A stretch of DNA of 8,756 nt from CAZJPD01 sp964547795 (GTDB lineage: Bacteria > Pseudomonadota > Alphaproteobacteria > Rickettsiales > Midichloriaceae): positions 1-8,756 of the forward strand of contig CAZJPD010000034.1 of assembly GCA_964547795.1 (NCBI GenBank), in the 5' to 3' direction. The translations under genes and the position numbers were made by a program. Numbering within the stretch: the stretch's first letter is position 1; the number at the start of each line of letters is the position of its first letter. The notes beneath the pieces were generated by a model that was given only the letters and a program-made list of their open reading frames with translations, did no database searches and was not told the DNA's origin. Positions 6,015 through 8,756 of the stretch are shown piece after piece.

Positions 6015-6938
6015 ATGAAACAGTGGTTTGATAAATTGAAAATTGGGTTAAATAAAACCTCTGTTAATTTAGGTACTAACTTGAAGAGAGTCTTTTCTTT
6101 AAATAGCCCTAGTCAGGAGCTCCTAGATGATTTAGAAGCTATTTTAATATTAAGTGACTTAGGTGTGGAATTTAGCACGCAAATTATTGAAGAATTATCA
6201 AAGAAAAGTTTCAGCCAAAAAATTACTAAAAAAATTGTAGCTGATTGTGTTACAGAACATATATATAAAATATTAGAGCCATATACTAAAACATTAAGTA
6301 TTCCTCACAATAAGTTTCCTTATACAATATTATTTTCTGGAATAAATGGAAGTGGTAAAACAACCTCTCTAGGAAAAATAGCTTATAAGTTACAAAAATC
6401 TGGAAAAAAAGTTCTTATTGCTGCTGCTGATACTTTTAGGGCTTCAGCAACCGAACAGCTAGAAATATGGGCAAATAGAGCCAAATGTGATATTGTTACG
6501 GGTCTTCCAAATTCTGATCCTGCAAGTGTTACATATACAGCATTTACAAAAGCTAGAGATGAACAGTATGATGTATTGTTAATTGATACTGCTGGTAGAA
6601 TGCATAACAAAGCTGATTTAATGAATGAACTACAAAAAATTAACAAGGTTTTAAAAAAATTAGACAGCTCATCTCCAAACTTAAACTTGTTGGTGCTTGA
6701 TTCTACAATTGGGCAAATCACACTTAAACAAGTAGAAATTTTCAAAAATATTGTAGATATAAATGGGATTATTCTTACAAAATTAGATGGCACATCAAAA
6801 GCAGGGGTAATACTACCTATAGTACAAAAATTTAAATTACCCATCTATTATATAGGAATTGGAGAGGCTATAGATGATCTAAGCTCATTCTCTGCTAAAG
6901 AATTTGCAAAAGCAATTATACAATACGTATCGGCATAG
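6015..6938 (+). CDS. ftsY: Signal recognition particle receptor FtsY
   Basis: FtsY is the membrane-associated GTPase that receives the SRP-ribosome complex and hands nascent membrane proteins to SecYEG. The 307 residues cover the NG domain without a long acidic A domain, as in other small alphaproteobacterial FtsY proteins. The helical N domain (about 1-95) contains LLDDLEAILILSDLGV. The G domain has G1 GINGSGKTT (109-117), DTFRASATEQL (139-149), DTAGR (191-195), the LDSTIGQ loop (229-234) and TKLDG (255-259). The next motif reads GTSKAG where GTAKGG is usual. The C-terminus has YYIGIGEAIDDLSSFSAKEF, as expected. ATG 6015 fits the normal beginning of the N domain, although the Shine-Dalgarno is poor. 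The stop is TAG, followed after three codons by an in-frame TAA. No promoter is clear; the gene begins 81 bp after the repeat element. Confidence 0.96.
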   Translation: MKQWFDKLKIGLNKTSVNLGTNLKRVFSLNSPSQELLDDLEAILILSDLGVEFSTQIIEELSKKSFSQKITKKIVADCVTEHIYKILEPYTKTLSIPHNKFPYTILFSGINGSGKTTSLGKIAYKLQKSGKKVLIAAADTFRASATEQLEIWANRAKCDIVTGLPNSDPASVTYTAFTKARDEQYDVLLIDTAGRMHNKADLMNELQKINKVLKKLDSSSPNLNLLVLDSTIGQITLKQVEIFKNIVDINGIILTKLDGTSKAGVILPIVQKFKLPIYYIGIGEAIDDLSSFSAKEFAKAIIQYVSA

Positions 6939-7009
6939 GTATTGAAATAAAACCTCATTCATGAAATAAGTATATTGTAATAGTTTTTAACATTTTATTA
7001 ATTTGAAAA

Positions 7010-8756
7010 GTGGATAGCAAAACCCCTGAGGCAAGAAGATATTTTAATCAAAAAATTGCAGATATTATTCCTATAGCTTGTCACTATAATGCAACCACAT
7101 TGATTACTAAAAATGCAGATTTAATCCAAGTTATAGAGGTTCAGGGGTTCATACAAAAGGAGTTGTCTGATTCTGGTAAAGTTTTAAGAGATGAGGTGAG
7201 AAGGGCTATTAAGACCCATGTGCAAGATTCAGATGTAGCAATATATCTGCATATTACAAGGGATTATAAAAACATCATGCCTAAAGTATATGAAGGACCT
7301 GAACAAGTTGTAAAATTGATAGAAGGTGCATGGTGTAAAAAACACAAATGGGACTAGCAATTAACGAACACGCTCTATATCAGTATTATAAAACGGGGAC
7401 CTAAAGTGGGGTTTTTTAATGTTGCCGATTTTTTAATCTCAATCTTTCCATTCGCATTGAAGCAGAGGTACGATAAACATTTTCAAGAGTCTGCAGAGGC
7501 TTTAAGTGAAATTACCAAAAATGTCAAAAACCATTTAAGCATATTTTCTTCAAAGATTCTTTCGGTAATCAAAGAAAATGAAAAATTTTATTCCGAACCT
7601 CTATCTTTTTACTATTATCTTACATACTTAGGAAAACAGAGGATTAAATTAGATAAATATGATTTTGGAGAATTATTGTCCGATTTTCAAATTAATGCTG
7701 ATTTTAACACCCTTTCAGTAAAATATGATCAAACTACTAAATACGTTGCTATTTACACAATTGAGCTAGTAAGTGAGGTAGGAGTAGATTTACTAGATGC
7801 AATACTCCAATGCAATTCTCAGTTCATTATATCTGAATTCTTAACTTTTGTATCAGCAAAACAAGCTTTAAGTAAAGTAAAAAATTATAAAAATACTTTA
7901 AAAAGCGTAAAAAATATAGATATTGCGAAAGAGTTATACATCGATGAAGTTTTAAATTTTGACAAAGGTTTAGCAAATGACTTTTGTGCATCTCAAATAA
8001 ACATAGCCCTTCATTCAGATGATTACAATGATTTACAAGGAAAAATAGAAGATATTTCTGAAAAATTTAGTAGCTTGGGATTAAAAATTGTCAGAGAAGA
8101 TTTTAATCTACAGACAACTTTCTTTAGCAATCTACCTGGTAATACTTTCTATAATAATAGAGCAGGTTATCTACCAACATTATACACTGTTGCTTTTGGT
8201 ATGATTCATTCAAAAAAAATGGGAAGTTATAATGGAAGCAAATGGGGCAGACCGGTAACTATACTAAAAACGCTCAGAGGGAGCTATTATAATTTTAATT
8301 TCCACTATAAGGACAATGGAAATACGATTATCATCGGTCCCGATGGAACAGGGAAAACAACTTTAACCCATTTTTTATTGGCACAATCTCTAAAGTTTGA
8401 TGTGAATATAATATACATCGATCTTGAAGGAAGAAGTGAAAATTTTATTAACACAATAAATGGGAAAGTTGTTAAATTACTTAAAAATCAAAAATCCCCT
8501 ATTCAAATAGACTTATTAAGTATTGATAATTATGAGGGAAACTCCGACTGGATGGCTGATTTGCTACTCAAAATTTGTGCAAAAGATGATTTGTATAGGT
8601 ACAATAACAAAGATTACATAGCAAAATTTAAAAGCTTAGCAGGGAAATTAGCTGGTATGAAAGATTTTGATAAAAGAATGAATTACATGGAAAATTTTAT
8701 AGAACAATTTGATGACCTTACGATAAAGACTAATTATAAAAGTTTTTTTAAATCTG
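7010..8756 (+). pseudogene. virB4: VirB4-type type IV secretion ATPase, interrupted by TAG at codon 116, cut by the window's right edge
   Basis: VirB4 proteins are ATPases that energise type IV secretion and pilus assembly at the inner membrane. The N-terminus (YFNQKIADIIPIACHYNATT, then LITKNADLIQVIEVQG) matches the VirB4/TrbE/CagE start. Starting at GTG 7010, which follows an in-frame TGA at 7004, the frame reads to TAG at 7355-7357 after CKKHKWD. It continues in the same frame (QLTNTLYISII) without another stop to the window's end, giving 582 codons of an expected 800 or so. Later landmarks are the LPGN motif (375-378), YNGSKWGRPVT and Walker A GPDGTGKTT (443-451). Walker B would lie outside the window. 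The residues at 116 and after fit the family if TAG replaces a sense codon. Reinitiation at GTG 7406, 6 nt after GGGGAC, is possible. This is probably a decaying copy; rickettsial genomes often carry more than one virB4. A sequencing error or readthrough are the alternatives. Confidence 0.85.

Noticed and set aside
6383..6844. 153-codon reading frame on the minus strand
   Set aside because: It is the antisense shadow of the conserved GTPase domain of ftsY and matches no family.

Overview
The window looks like part of a chromosome from an AT-rich, host-associated alphaproteobacterium, most likely in Rickettsiales. Four observations support this: a FlbD-type sigma-54 activator (an alphaproteobacterial flagellar family), a VirB4 ATPase whose N-terminus resembles the rickettsial vir homologues, intergenic elements carrying the CGTCATTGCGAG/CTCGTGATGACG motif, and several genes in different stages of decay. 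This placement comes from reading the sequence; no database search was run.

Layout, left to right. Positions 1-980 hold the 3' part of a KAP-family P-loop NTPase gene, broken by a nonsense codon and at least three frame changes. Positions 981-1203 hold no recognisable gene. A clear promoter (1204-1231) and Shine-Dalgarno precede an intact FlbD-like regulator (1262-2539). A repeat element (about 2573-2806) follows. Next is an unrecognised 534-codon reading frame (2906-4510) that has a good ribosome binding site, an ATA where its ATG should be, and one in-frame TAG. It lies 24 bp upstream of an outer-membrane beta-barrel gene (4535-5305) containing a run of 12 Gs, so that pair may be one operon; it ends at a hairpin/T-tract terminator (5413-5453).

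On the minus strand lies tRNA-Ser(GCU) with encoded CCA (5525-5614) and a plausible promoter. A second, complete copy of the repeat element (5670-5933), with about 29-bp terminal inverted repeats, abuts that promoter. Then comes intact ftsY (6015-6938), and finally a virB4 homologue (7010 to beyond the right edge) that is open throughout except for one TAG at codon 116.

The intact genes cover housekeeping (ftsY, tRNA-Ser), regulation (flbD) and the cell surface (the beta-barrel protein). The degraded ones are accessory functions (KAP NTPase, the unknown protein, a type IV secretion ATPase copy). The most notable points are a possible phase-variation switch in the beta-barrel gene, a MITE-like repeat present twice, and two otherwise open genes each interrupted by a single TAG. 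I see no convincing new multi-gene system.
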